From Lachnospiraceae bacterium (GTDB lineage: Bacteria > Bacillota > Clostridia > Lachnospirales > Lachnospiraceae): a stretch of DNA of 44,067 bases. This document shows positions 8,767-16,908 of this stretch, in pieces. Below the pieces are notes generated by a model. It ran no database searches. It was not told the origin of the DNA and saw only the letters and a program-made list of their open reading frames with translations. Each line of letters opens with the position of its first letter. Within the stretch, counting starts at the first letter, position 1. Where the stretch lies: assembly GCA_017465845.1 (NCBI GenBank), contig JAFTVH010000018.1, positions 1 through 44,067 of the forward strand. Reading direction: 5' to 3'. The translations under genes were made by a program, and so were the position numbers.

Positions 8767-8790
8767 AGAAATCCGACCGTTTGGATTTCT
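8767..8790 (-). terminator. Hairpin beyond the PocR-type regulator (possible terminator, minus strand)
   Basis: AGAAATCC (8767-8774) and GGATTTCT (8783-8790) form a perfect 8-bp stem with an 8-nt loop. Read on the minus strand it lies 41 nt after the regulator stop at 8832 and is followed by a short TTTGG tract. The short T-run makes this a moderate call. Confidence 0.5.
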
Positions 8791-8831
8791 CCGAATATAC
8801 TTGATCAACCTGCTTATGGACTAATACCTTA

Positions 8832-9701
8832 TTATTTTATCCCAAATTGATTCAAAGGTAAAGAGGAAACTGCACATTTCCGAAATTGCAGCGGTGGCAT
8901 GCCGGCCGCCTTACTGAACACAGATATGAAATAATTTGCATCACAAAAGCCGCAGGTATAGGCAATCTCCGTAATACTTAAGTTCGTATCGGTAAGCAAT
9001 TGCCTTGCCTTTTCCATGCGCAGACTGTTCAGATATCTGTTGATCGTAGTCCCTGATTTCTTCTTAAAAAGGTGGCTTACCATGGAGGGACTGCAATAGC
9101 AGGCGGCAGCAATGTCTTCAATTGTCAGTTTCCTGTCAAGGTTGGCATGAATCACAGAAAGAATATGATGGTACAGGGCACTGTCTGCATCAGGCTTATT
9201 GTTTTCCTCCGGATGTTGCAGGAAAAAGACAGTCAGCATGGATGCCAGAGGCTTTACCAAAAGGCGGACCAGCTCTTTGGCCGGTATCTCCGGTTTCAAA
9301 TGCAGATGGTATCTTTCGGCTAACATGTCAGCGGAAAGATTGGCCTGTCCGGCATAGCTTAAGCATTTTTCAGGAGCATTTCCATAGCCGCTTACGCAGA
9401 TAAAGCCCAGCAGGTCAGAACCATATTTTACCGGAAGCACATATTGCCCCACGCCGCACATACAATTCATGTAGAAAATCTCACATTGGCAGTTCTCACG
9501 AATCTTCTGCTGAACGTCCACACACTGCGAGTGGCGCTGTTTATCGGAGGTGATGAACAGGCAGTAGGGATTGCGGTGGATATTGTAGGGGATGAGCCGG
9601 TCAATGACTTTACAATGGCCACGTTCCTTCGCGTGGATGCTGATGCTGAAATCGTATTGTTCTTCCAGGAATCTGATGTAATTCAGAATATCGTCTATCA
9701 T
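8832..9701 (-). CDS. AraC-family regulator with N-terminal PocR-like sensor
   Basis: This 289-residue regulator has a cysteine-rich N-terminal domain (about 1-165; Cys in HSQCVDVQQ, ENCQCEIFYMNCMCGVGQ) resembling the PocR ligand-binding fold. A C-terminal AraC helix-turn-helix pair follows (about 185-280: IEDIAAACYCSPSMVSHLFK, then ITEIAYTCGFCDANYF and the FSKAAGMPPLQFRK end). Such proteins bind a small molecule and activate nearby catabolic genes. It diverges from the FAD oxidoreductase gene (shared gap 9702-9835), which is the likely target. The start has an AGAGG ribosome site. The ligand is unknown. Confidence 0.88.
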   Translation of the reverse strand: MIDDILNYIRFLEEQYDFSISIHAKERGHCKVIDRLIPYNIHRNPYCLFITSDKQRHSQCVDVQQKIRENCQCEIFYMNCMCGVGQYVLPVKYGSDLLGFICVSGYGNAPEKCLSYAGQANLSADMLAERYHLHLKPEIPAKELVRLLVKPLASMLTVFFLQHPEENNKPDADSALYHHILSVIHANLDRKLTIEDIAAACYCSPSMVSHLFKKKSGTTINRYLNSLRMEKARQLLTDTNLSITEIAYTCGFCDANYFISVFSKAAGMPPLQFRKCAVSSLPLNQFGIK

Positions 9702-9764
9702 GGGATACCTCTGTGCAGGATTTCAAAGTTTTTACATTGAATTTTTAAGGCACTTTATATAAGC

Positions 9765-9785
9765 ATATCATATAATAAGTGATAT
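9765..9785 (+). promoter_or_regulatory. -10 box flanked by an inverted repeat, divergent promoter region
   Basis: TATAAT (9771-9776) matches a consensus -10, but the position 17 bp upstream (AGGCAC) is a poor -35, as is common for activator-dependent promoters. ATATCA (9765-9770) and TGATAT (9780-9785) form an inverted repeat around it. It would drive the FAD oxidoreductase gene, possibly under the divergent AraC-type regulator. Operator identity is inferred. Confidence 0.45.
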
Positions 9786-9835
9786 CAAAAAGCAATATAA
9801 AATGCAACATAAAACGTATGGAGGTGTTTCGAAAA

Positions 9836-11605
9836 ATGAACGAAAACTTAAAAAATATGCATCATGAAGCTGACCTGTGTGTCATAGGAGGAGGCTTTGC
9901 GGGGATGTGCACCGCGATAGCCGCAGCAAGGCATGGACTAAAGGTCGTGATCATGCAGGATAGGCCTGTATTTGGCGGCAATGCATCCGGTGAAATCAGG
10001 ATGTGGGTGTGTGGAGCCCATGGTTCCAATAACAGAGAGACAGGTATCATGGAAGAAATCTGCTTGGAAAATCTCTACCGGAATCCATATAGGACATGGC
10101 CTGTATGGGACAGTATCCTGTATGAATTTGTCAAACAGGAGGAAAATATCACTTCCCTTTTGAACTGCTCATGTTTTGACTGTGTCATGGACGGTGATAC
10201 TATCAGGGAAATCGTGGGATGGCAGATGACCACCTATACCTTCCACACTGTATGTGCGAAATTCTTTGCGGACTGCTCCGGTGACAGTATCCTTGCCCCT
10301 CTGACCGGTGCAGAATACACGGCAGGAAGAGAGGGCAGAGAACAGTATGGAGAGAGCATTGCTCCTCAAACTGCCGACAAGAAGACCATGGGCCTTTCCT
10401 GCCTGATACAGGCTCGTGAAATGAAGGAAAAACGCACCTTTATTCCGCCCAAGTGGGCACACAAGTTTACCAAAGAAGATTTTGCGCACCGTTTTGATGG
10501 GAAAATAGACAGACCTCAAGAGAATTTCTGGTATCTTGAGCTGGGCGGAACAAGGGATACCATTGCAGATACGGAAGAGATACGTGATGAGCTCATCAAA
10601 ATTGCTTACGGAATGTGGGATTATATTAAGAACAGCGGTGAATGCAATGCAGATAACTGGGAGCTTGATTTCGTGGGCTTCCTGCCCGGCAAACGCGAGA
10701 GCAGAAGGTACATCGGTGATTACGTTATGACCGAGAATGATGTCCGGGCCTGCGGCAAGTTTGACGATCTGGTGGCCTTTGGCGGCTGGACCATGGATGA
10801 CCATGATCCGGAAGGTATAGGCACAAGAGAACGGCCTAATATTCATCATCCGGCACCATCTCCCTTTGGCATCCCTTACAGAAGCCTGTATTCTAAAAAT
10901 ATCCAAAATCTGTTCTTTGCCGGAAGGAATATCAGCGTGACTCACTGTGCCATGAGCGCTACCAGAGTAATGGCGACCTGCGCCACCATAGGTCAGGCGG
11001 TAGGTACTGCGGCGTCCCTTGCAGTAAAGTATGGGCTCTCTCCCAGAGGCGTGTATAAAGAGCGGATCGGGGAACTGAAGCAGCTTCTTATGGAGGACGG
11101 ATGCTATCTGCCCGGAAATACTTTGCAGTTGCCTGAACTCATGAAAAATGCGCAGATTATGACAAACGGCGAGCATGCAGAGCTTCTGATCAACGGCCAT
11201 GAGCGGCAGATTGGAGAGGAGACCAATTGCTGGAGAGGAAAAGCCGGTGATTACATAGAGATTCGATTCGATCAAAGTCAGTGGGTCGAACAGGTGAGAA
11301 TCGTGCTGGATTCGGACCTCGACCGTAAGACGATTGGCGGCGGAAATTATCTGCCGGAGAAGGCTACGATTGCGAATGTGCCTGCGAACCTTCAACCGGT
11401 GCATGTTCCGGAAACGCTGGTGAAGGATATGAGAATCGAAGTGTTGGATGAGAATGAAGAATACGAGACAGCAGCCGAGGTTCTGGAGAACCATCAGCGC
11501 ATTGTGACTGCGGCAATCGGACGAGAGTGCCGGGGCATCAGAATGACACCTCTTTCTACACACGGCAGTGATGGGGTGAATATTTTCTCGGTTATTGTGA
11601 AGTAA
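9836..11605 (+). CDS. FAD-dependent oxidoreductase (FAD_oxidored family)
   Basis: This 589-residue flavoprotein has the dinucleotide-binding motif VIGGGFAGMCTAIAAARHG near residues 17-35, followed by VFGGNASGEIRMW, typical of the FAD-dependent oxidoreductases often found in gut bacterial glycan loci. FFAGRNISVTHCAMSATRVM near residue 360 is the second FAD-contact segment. The last 130 residues look like an all-beta accessory domain. There is no signal peptide, so it is cytoplasmic; the substrate is unknown. The frame is open from 9779, but the GGAGG site at 9820-9824 points to ATG 9836. Its stop is 4 bp from the stop of the convergent AraC gene, leaving no room for a terminator between them. 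Confidence 0.85.
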   Translation: MNENLKNMHHEADLCVIGGGFAGMCTAIAAARHGLKVVIMQDRPVFGGNASGEIRMWVCGAHGSNNRETGIMEEICLENLYRNPYRTWPVWDSILYEFVKQEENITSLLNCSCFDCVMDGDTIREIVGWQMTTYTFHTVCAKFFADCSGDSILAPLTGAEYTAGREGREQYGESIAPQTADKKTMGLSCLIQAREMKEKRTFIPPKWAHKFTKEDFAHRFDGKIDRPQENFWYLELGGTRDTIADTEEIRDELIKIAYGMWDYIKNSGECNADNWELDFVGFLPGKRESRRYIGDYVMTENDVRACGKFDDLVAFGGWTMDDHDPEGIGTRERPNIHHPAPSPFGIPYRSLYSKNIQNLFFAGRNISVTHCAMSATRVMATCATIGQAVGTAASLAVKYGLSPRGVYKERIGELKQLLMEDGCYLPGNTLQLPELMKNAQIMTNGEHAELLINGHERQIGEETNCWRGKAGDYIEIRFDQSQWVEQVRIVLDSDLDRKTIGGGNYLPEKATIANVPANLQPVHVPETLVKDMRIEVLDENEEYETAAEVLENHQRIVTAAIGRECRGIRMTPLSTHGSDGVNIFSVIVK

Positions 11606-11609
11606 AGCC

Positions 11610-12395
11610 TCAGCTTTTCCGCAGCACCTCCGTCGGAGTGCTCCCCGTTTTCCTCTTAAATAAAGTACTGAAATAATAAATATCTTCAAAGCCGCTCAAG
11701 CGCGCGGCCTCAGTTACATTCACTTCCCCTGACTGTAAGAGGTCGCGTGCATTTTCAATTCTTAAATTCATAATATACTGCATCGGTGAATAACCGTATG
11801 CTTCATTGAACAGGCGTCTGAAATAGGAGACGCTCATATCAATAGAATCGGCCAGCGCTTCTACAGAAATATTCTCCCGGAAATGATCCTGAATCTCAAG
11901 TCTTGCTTTTTCAAGCTTTTTAATATGAGGCACTTTATGATAGGGCATTTCAGCCAGAACAGCTTTGTACAAAATTTGGGAAGCCAGAATGCGGCAGTTT
12001 ACCTGATACAGAGAGTCCTTACCGGTCCAGGCCTTCGACGCCGCTATAAAGAGCTTCCTCATCATGTCGTTGGCATCATGTCGGATAAAAATTGATTTAT
12101 TAAAAAAAGTCTTAGCTTCTTCGTTCATATCCATGCGAAAAATAATCGAAATAAAGCTCCAGGGATTTAACGGGCTGGTCTTGCCGGAGCGCATGATCTT
12201 AGGAGAAAAGATCATAAAATCATTTTTCCTGGCAATATATTTCCTGTCGTGAATTGTATATTCTGTTTCTCCGTTTAAGACGATAACCATCACATATTCT
12301 TCATTATAGCACATATTTTCAATGTGCCAGCCCTTACTGACAGGGCGTTCCACAATACGCACGATCTCTGTAATGTTAAAATCTAAATTCTCCAT
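11610..12395 (-). CDS. AraC-family regulator with N-terminal cupin-type sensor
   Basis: This 261-residue protein has an N-terminal cupin-like sugar-sensing half (about 1-140, with VLNGETEYTIHDRKY and FMIFSPKIMRSG) and a C-terminal AraC double helix-turn-helix (about 165-258: SVEALADSIDMSVSYFRRLF, then VTEAARLSGFEDIYYFSTLF and the KRKTGSTPTEVLRK end). It is read away from the catabolic operon starting at 12538 and is its likely regulator. ATG 12395 is chosen because AGAGG lies just upstream; the longer frame would start at a GTG inside that ribosome site. It converges on the FAD oxidoreductase gene. Confidence 0.88.
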   Translation of the reverse strand: MENLDFNITEIVRIVERPVSKGWHIENMCYNEEYVMVIVLNGETEYTIHDRKYIARKNDFMIFSPKIMRSGKTSPLNPWSFISIIFRMDMNEEAKTFFNKSIFIRHDANDMMRKLFIAASKAWTGKDSLYQVNCRILASQILYKAVLAEMPYHKVPHIKKLEKARLEIQDHFRENISVEALADSIDMSVSYFRRLFNEAYGYSPMQYIMNLRIENARDLLQSGEVNVTEAARLSGFEDIYYFSTLFKRKTGSTPTEVLRKS

Positions 12396-12484
12396 TTTTT
12401 GCACCTCTTTTTCAGTTTACACGGAGTCGCTTGAAAATGCAATGGTTTTGTAGCGATTTATACAAATAATAATCCTTTTGTAAA

Positions 12485-12513
12485 TTGTTACATGAGGTAT
12501 TTTACATTATGCT
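12485..12513 (+). promoter_or_regulatory. Predicted sigma-70-type promoter of the 12.5-18.7 kb operon
   Basis: TTGTTA (12485-12490) and TATGCT (12508-12513) are 17 bp apart, upstream of the ribosome site TAGGAGG (12521-12527) and the start at 12538. The leader would be only about 20 nt. The gap 12396-12537 is shared with the divergent AraC gene and should hold its operator. Confidence 0.55.
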
Positions 12514-12537
12514 AAGACTATAGGAGGTACTTGGCAG

Positions 12538-13218
12538 ATGATTGATTTAACAAAGCTGTGGCGATTTAAGAAAAGAGATGGTTCCTGGGCAGAAGGGAAG
12601 CTGAAATTATTAGATACTTCTGTCTGTCAGAAAGAGGATATCAGGCTGACGCGTTACCAGTATGAAATCTGTGACATCATGGGTTCTATAACACGTGTTC
12701 ATATAGAAGCAGGCGAGAAGGTGGGCTTCGTACTGGATAAGATCATGACAAAAGATGAGGTCTGTGTACATACTAATTTTCGGCTGGAAAATAAAGATGC
12801 AAAAACCTGGTGCAACGTAGCTGACAAACACAGATTGGTAATACGAAATGATGTAAACGCAATGAAACATTTCAGACTGCATTCTGTAATGGATGACAAG
12901 GAAGTAATGGACACTGCAGGATTATTGATGCCGTATGTGATTGATTCTGATCTGGGAATCGGATATTCCATGTATGAAGGCTTATATAATTTTGGTAAGG
13001 AACATTTTACATGCTTTGGCTATTGTATCAACACGCTGGATGGTATTAAACCGTGGCATTTCTACGGTGATCCCGATAAGAAAGCTTTTTGGACCTATCC
13101 TAAAGATCAGTCAGAATATTGGCAACTGGAGCTGCAATTACCGATTATTAAAATCATTGATAAAACGCAGCCTGATAAAAGTATGACGTTTCACATGGTA
13201 AGCGGTGAAATATTGTAA
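12538..13218 (+). CDS. Unknown protein, first gene of catabolic operon
   Basis: I do not recognise this 226-residue protein. It has no signal peptide or membrane helix and seems rich in beta strands, with many aromatic residues (KPWHFYGDPDKKAFWTYP near residues 179-196; EYWQLELQLP near 200). The N-terminus reads MIDLTKLWRFKKRDGSWAEG. The start has a TAGGAGG site. It is separated by 41 nt from the RraA-like gene and is surely co-transcribed with it. The context suggests a role in breaking down the same sugar or sugar acid, perhaps as a small-molecule-binding or cupin-like isomerase protein, but nothing in the sequence proves that. Confidence 0.7.
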   Translation: MIDLTKLWRFKKRDGSWAEGKLKLLDTSVCQKEDIRLTRYQYEICDIMGSITRVHIEAGEKVGFVLDKIMTKDEVCVHTNFRLENKDAKTWCNVADKHRLVIRNDVNAMKHFRLHSVMDDKEVMDTAGLLMPYVIDSDLGIGYSMYEGLYNFGKEHFTCFGYCINTLDGIKPWHFYGDPDKKAFWTYPKDQSEYWQLELQLPIIKIIDKTQPDKSMTFHMVSGEIL

Positions 13219-13259
13219 GAATACGTAAATTGATAGATGTTACAGGAGGTATCAGCGAA

Positions 13260-13967
13260 ATGAACTTAGACAATTTGATTCAGGAAAGAACCCGAAAGAA
13301 AACGTTTGAATTCCCTATCAGTGAAAAGGAGTTGTGCGACCGCTTCGAAAAGGTTACCACTCCCATGGTAAATGATGTTTTGCGGGAAAAAGGACTGCTT
13401 TATCAGACCTTCCCGAACAATATCATGCCCCTTCGTGATGAAATGAAGGTAGTAGGTATCGCGTTTACTATCAAGGGTTCCAAGAACTTAAGCCTGGAGG
13501 ATGAAATGGTAGAGCGTGCCAAGATGCTGGAGGCGATTCCCCAAAACAGCGTATGCGTTTGGGACACCTGTGAGGATGACGAGTCTGCACAGTGGGGCGA
13601 AATTATGACCATGGCTTCCATTCGTCAGGGCTGCCGCGGTGCCATTGTAGATGGCGGTGTGCGCGATACGAACAAGGTGCTGGAGCAGAACTTCCCGGTA
13701 TTTTGCAAATACAGAAGCTCCAATGGTATGTTGGGCCGCTTTCGTCTGATCGGTTACCAGATTCCTGTTGTAATGGGAAAAGTGCATGTTTATCCGGGTG
13801 ATGTGGTCATGGGGGATATCGATGGCTGTATTGCAATCCCTCGCGAAATTGCGTATGAAGTACTGTTAAAGGCAGAACAGATTCGTGACAATGAAGTGGA
13901 GATCAAAGAGATGGTAGGCAGCGGCATGAAACCGACTGAGGTTGTGGAAAACGGCGGCTACTTCTAA
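13260..13967 (+). CDS. RraA-like protein (possible 4-hydroxy-2-oxo acid aldolase)
   Basis: This 235-residue protein belongs to the RraA/HMG-aldolase-like family. The core GAIVDGGVRDTNKV carries the conserved Arg135-Asp136 pair used for substrate and metal binding, and VYPGDVVMGDIDGCIAIP near residue 180 is a second family signature. Family members are metal-dependent retro-aldolases or oxaloacetate decarboxylases, while the E. coli RraA branch binds RNase E; in this sugar operon an aldolase role is more likely. The frame is open from 13230, but AGGAGG at 13244-13249 sets ATG 13260. An aldolase here could split the 2-oxo sugar acid made by the dehydrogenases downstream. Confidence 0.82.
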   Translation: MNLDNLIQERTRKKTFEFPISEKELCDRFEKVTTPMVNDVLREKGLLYQTFPNNIMPLRDEMKVVGIAFTIKGSKNLSLEDEMVERAKMLEAIPQNSVCVWDTCEDDESAQWGEIMTMASIRQGCRGAIVDGGVRDTNKVLEQNFPVFCKYRSSNGMLGRFRLIGYQIPVVMGKVHVYPGDVVMGDIDGCIAIPREIAYEVLLKAEQIRDNEVEIKEMVGSGMKPTEVVENGGYF

Positions 13968-14005
13968 ATTTTTATTGGCCTTAGGAAAGGCAGAATGGAG
14001 GAATC

Positions 14006-14707
14006 ATGATCAATTATAATGGTAAGAACGTAATCGTAACAGGTGCCAGCGGTGGAATGGGTCTTATTTTATGTAAAAAACTGGCTGAGCAGGGTGCAAA
14101 ATTATCCCTGTGTTCCAATGATGAAAAAGCACTGACTGCACAGGCAGAGGAACTTGGCAAGGTAACACAGGTCTTTGCGAAGGCTGTGGATATTACTAAT
14201 GAAGAAGAGGTGGCTGCTTTCTTTGCAGAAGCATATGAAAAGAACGGAGAGTTCCATGCCATGGCAAATCTGGCAGGTCTGTCTATTCCAAGTAAAATTC
14301 CCGAGACGGATGTGAACGTATATGAAACGATCATGGACGTTAACGTAAAAGGAACCTTCCTTGCAGGAAAGTATTTTGCTAAAAATGCTGCAAAGCCTGC
14401 CATTATCGTAAATATCGGCAGCACTGCCGCTAAGACAGCAAATGCAAATGCGCCTCTTTACTGTACCGCAAAAGCAGCAGTTAATATGCTTTCACAGGGC
14501 ATGCTGTTACAGATGGGCTCTCAGGATATCCGCGTAACTACTATTAATCCCGGCGGAACCGACACACCTTTCTGGGGAACAAGAACAGTTGATAAGAGCA
14601 AGCTGATGCAGGCTGAGGACGTAGTGGAAATTATTTTATTTGCACTGACTTCCAGCCCCAGAGTTCAGATTCATGATATTTATTTTGAGAGCTCTGCAAG
14701 ATTTTAA
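14006..14707 (+). CDS. Short-chain dehydrogenase/reductase
   Basis: This 233-residue SDR has the NAD(P)-binding motif TGASGGMG (about residues 11-18), NLAG in place of NNAG, Ser in NIGSTAAKT, and the catalytic YxxxK pair at Tyr152 and Lys156 (YCTAKAA). It is complete and slightly shorter than the usual 250 residues. It would interconvert a hydroxyl and a keto group on a sugar or sugar acid. The start has a TGGAGGA site at 13995-14001. It is the first of four dehydrogenases in the operon. Confidence 0.88.
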   Translation: MINYNGKNVIVTGASGGMGLILCKKLAEQGAKLSLCSNDEKALTAQAEELGKVTQVFAKAVDITNEEEVAAFFAEAYEKNGEFHAMANLAGLSIPSKIPETDVNVYETIMDVNVKGTFLAGKYFAKNAAKPAIIVNIGSTAAKTANANAPLYCTAKAAVNMLSQGMLLQMGSQDIRVTTINPGGTDTPFWGTRTVDKSKLMQAEDVVEIILFALTSSPRVQIHDIYFESSARF

Positions 14708-14723
14708 CCGAATCAAGCAAGTA

Positions 14724-14750
14724 GCGAAGTTCAACGGAGTTGAATTTCGC
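14724..14750 (+). other. Intercistronic hairpin before the GH105 gene
   Basis: A 12-bp stem (14724-14735 with 14739-14750, one G-T pair) closes on a GGA loop. No T-run follows. It lies in the widest gap of the operon (98 nt) and could stabilise or process the mRNA between the SDR and the hydrolase gene. Confidence 0.6.
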
Positions 14751-14805
14751 GGATTGCGAATATCCTCTTGATGACGAAAATGGACTCACAAAGAAAGGAA
14801 AAATC

Positions 14806-15891
14806 ATGAAAAAGATTGAATGTCTGGAGTTGGCCGGCAAATTATTGGAACGCTATGAGACACAGCATGATCGCGTGCACCACTATTTTGGTCTTCTTGC
14901 ATACTATGGTCTTGCACAGGCAGCAGTGGCAGGAGATAACAAGAAATATCTGCAGAAATGTAAGGAATATCTTGCACAATATCCGGATCATTTCGAGCAT
15001 CCACCCTACAATTTTGAATCTTACAGAGTAGGCGGTAACGGTAAGGCGTGGTTATTTTTTAAAGGCGCTGCACCGGAATGGGAAGAAGAAATCCGTGAGT
15101 ATGCAGAAATAACCTATCATGCACCTGCAGACCCAAACGGTATTATGTGTAAGCCTCAGGATGCAGGGAAAGCTGTGCCTCGTATCTGGATTGATGTAGT
15201 GACTTGTACCACACCATTCATGCTTTATGCAGGTCTGGCACTGAAAGAAGAAAAGTATATTGATTTTGCAGCTGATCAATGCTTTAAAATGTACGAGCTG
15301 TTTCTGGATGAGACATGTGGCCTTTTGCATCAGGGCAAAGGCTTTCTGGCCAATCCAAAGCGTATATCCAAGGACCATTGGAGCCGTGGTAACGGCTGGG
15401 GCCTGGTAGGTCTTGCCGAGCTGGTACGCTATCTGCCCGAGGACTCAAAACACAGAGAGAAAGCAGAAACTTATTTCTTGGATATGATAGATTCTCTGCT
15501 GCCATACCAGACTGCCAGAGGACTGTGGCGCCAGGAAATCATAGAGCCACTGGCCTGGGAGGAGTCTTCCGGTACCGGCCTGATCTTATATTGTATGGGT
15601 ATCGGCATGCGTACAGGGCTTCTGAAAGGGGACGTATACAGAAATGCTTTTGAGAAGGGAATTCAGGCATTGGGAACATATTGCCTGACGGATGATTTTG
15701 CCACCTGGCGCTCCTGCCCGGGCTGCTTATGTCCCGGAGAAGGTGATGAAAAGGGTACTGTAAAAGCTTATTTGACAGAAAAAATACCTCAGAAGGATGA
15801 AGTTCATTCCTATGGCTGTATGATGCTTGCTTTTACAGAGGCTTATCGTAATGGCGTTACAGAGGTTGAGATTCAGGGGCGTATCCTTTAA
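14806..15891 (+). CDS. Glycoside hydrolase family 105/88 (unsaturated glycuronyl hydrolase)
   Basis: This 361-residue protein has the alpha/alpha-barrel pattern of the YteR/GH88 group. The motif RIWIDVV contains Asp130, a candidate for the catalytic acid, and HWSRGNGWGLVGLAEL (from His191) is the strongest family signature. These enzymes release the unsaturated uronic acid left at oligosaccharide ends by polysaccharide lyases, by hydration of its double bond. With no signal peptide it works inside the cell on imported fragments. The frame runs from 14740, but GAAAGGA before ATG 14806 sets the start. The nearby KduD-like gene fits processing of the released keto-uronate. The exact substrate (rhamnogalacturonan or another glycan) is not determined. 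Confidence 0.85.
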   Translation: MKKIECLELAGKLLERYETQHDRVHHYFGLLAYYGLAQAAVAGDNKKYLQKCKEYLAQYPDHFEHPPYNFESYRVGGNGKAWLFFKGAAPEWEEEIREYAEITYHAPADPNGIMCKPQDAGKAVPRIWIDVVTCTTPFMLYAGLALKEEKYIDFAADQCFKMYELFLDETCGLLHQGKGFLANPKRISKDHWSRGNGWGLVGLAELVRYLPEDSKHREKAETYFLDMIDSLLPYQTARGLWRQEIIEPLAWEESSGTGLILYCMGIGMRTGLLKGDVYRNAFEKGIQALGTYCLTDDFATWRSCPGCLCPGEGDEKGTVKAYLTEKIPQKDEVHSYGCMMLAFTEAYRNGVTEVEIQGRIL

Positions 15892-15925
15892 GACAGTTTG
15901 TAAAGCCAATGAGGAGGAAGAAATT

Positions 15926-16894
15926 TTGAGTAACAAAAAAATCGTAATTTGTGATCTTGATCATGAGGATGTGGAAACGGAGAGAGCGGTGCTTGAAAAA
16001 GCTGGCTTTGATTTTGACTGGCTTCACTGCAAGACTCAGGAAGAGGTCATTGAAAATTGCAAAGACGCAGTAGTACTGATGAACCAGTACGTAAGAATGG
16101 ACCGCAAGATCTTTGAAGCACTGCCCAAGTTAAAATGTGTGGTTCGTTACGGTGTCGGCGTGGACAATATTAATCTGGATGATGCAGATGAATTTGGTGT
16201 ACAGGCCTGTAATGTTCCGGACTACGGCACCCGCGAGGTGGCAGACCAGGCTCTGGCGCTGATGATGTGCCTGACCAGAAAAGTGGCATTTACCAATTCT
16301 CTGATTCGAAAGGGTGTGTGGGATTACCGAAAGGAGATCCCGATTTACAGAATGAGCGTCATGACAGTAGGTATTTACGGTATCGGCAGGATCGGCAGCG
16401 AGTTTGCGAAGAGAGTGAATGCTATGGGTTGTAAGGTCATTGCGTACGACATTGAAGCGGGCAATAAGAACAGAACCTTCCCGGATTTTGTGGAATTTGT
16501 GTCTGAGGAAGAGCTGATCGCACAGTCCGATATCATTTCGATTCATTGCCCGTTAAGGCCGGACACTTACCATGTATTTGGCAAAGAGCAGTTCAAGGCA
16601 ATGAAGAATTCTGCATATATCGTAAACGTAGCCCGCGGCGGCATTATCGACGAGGAGGCACTTGAGTGGGCTCTTGCCAATAAGGAAATTGCCGGAGCGG
16701 GACTGGATGTAGTAGAGCACGAGCCGCTAACAGCAGATCATCCGCTGCTGAAATACGACAACTTTATCGTCAGCCCTCACACCGCATGGTATTCCGAGGA
16801 GTCTGCTGAAGAGTTGAACAGAAAAGTAGCAGAGGAAGCTGTCAGATTTATGAAAAACGAACCGGTACATTATCCGGTAAATCTTAAAAAGTAA
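15926..16894 (+). CDS. D-isomer-specific 2-hydroxyacid dehydrogenase (C-terminal-binding-protein-like)
   Basis: This 322-residue NAD-dependent dehydrogenase has GIYGIGRIG (about 149-157) and the catalytic triad Arg237 (VNVARGG), Glu266 (VEHEPL) and His285 (SPHTAWY). It would reduce a 2-keto acid or oxidise a D-2-hydroxy acid such as a sugar acid or glycerate. The frame is open from 15827, overlapping the hydrolase gene, but a clear GAGGAGG site (15911-15917) points to a TTG start at 15926 (reads L/M-SNKKIVICDLD). It is tightly spaced with the next gene (14 nt). Confidence 0.9.
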   Translation: MSNKKIVICDLDHEDVETERAVLEKAGFDFDWLHCKTQEEVIENCKDAVVLMNQYVRMDRKIFEALPKLKCVVRYGVGVDNINLDDADEFGVQACNVPDYGTREVADQALALMMCLTRKVAFTNSLIRKGVWDYRKEIPIYRMSVMTVGIYGIGRIGSEFAKRVNAMGCKVIAYDIEAGNKNRTFPDFVEFVSEEELIAQSDIISIHCPLRPDTYHVFGKEQFKAMKNSAYIVNVARGGIIDEEALEWALANKEIAGAGLDVVEHEPLTADHPLLKYDNFIVSPHTAWYSEESAEELNRKVAEEAVRFMKNEPVHYPVNLKK

Positions 16895-16908
16895 GAAGGA
16901 GAAGCATC

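Noticed and set aside
10169-11689. A 506-residue minus-strand ORF opposite the FAD oxidoreductase gene
   Set aside because: It lies fully antisense to a clear flavoprotein gene, has no recognisable motif, is rich in Arg/His/Leu/Ser as shadow frames are, and lacks a good ribosome site.
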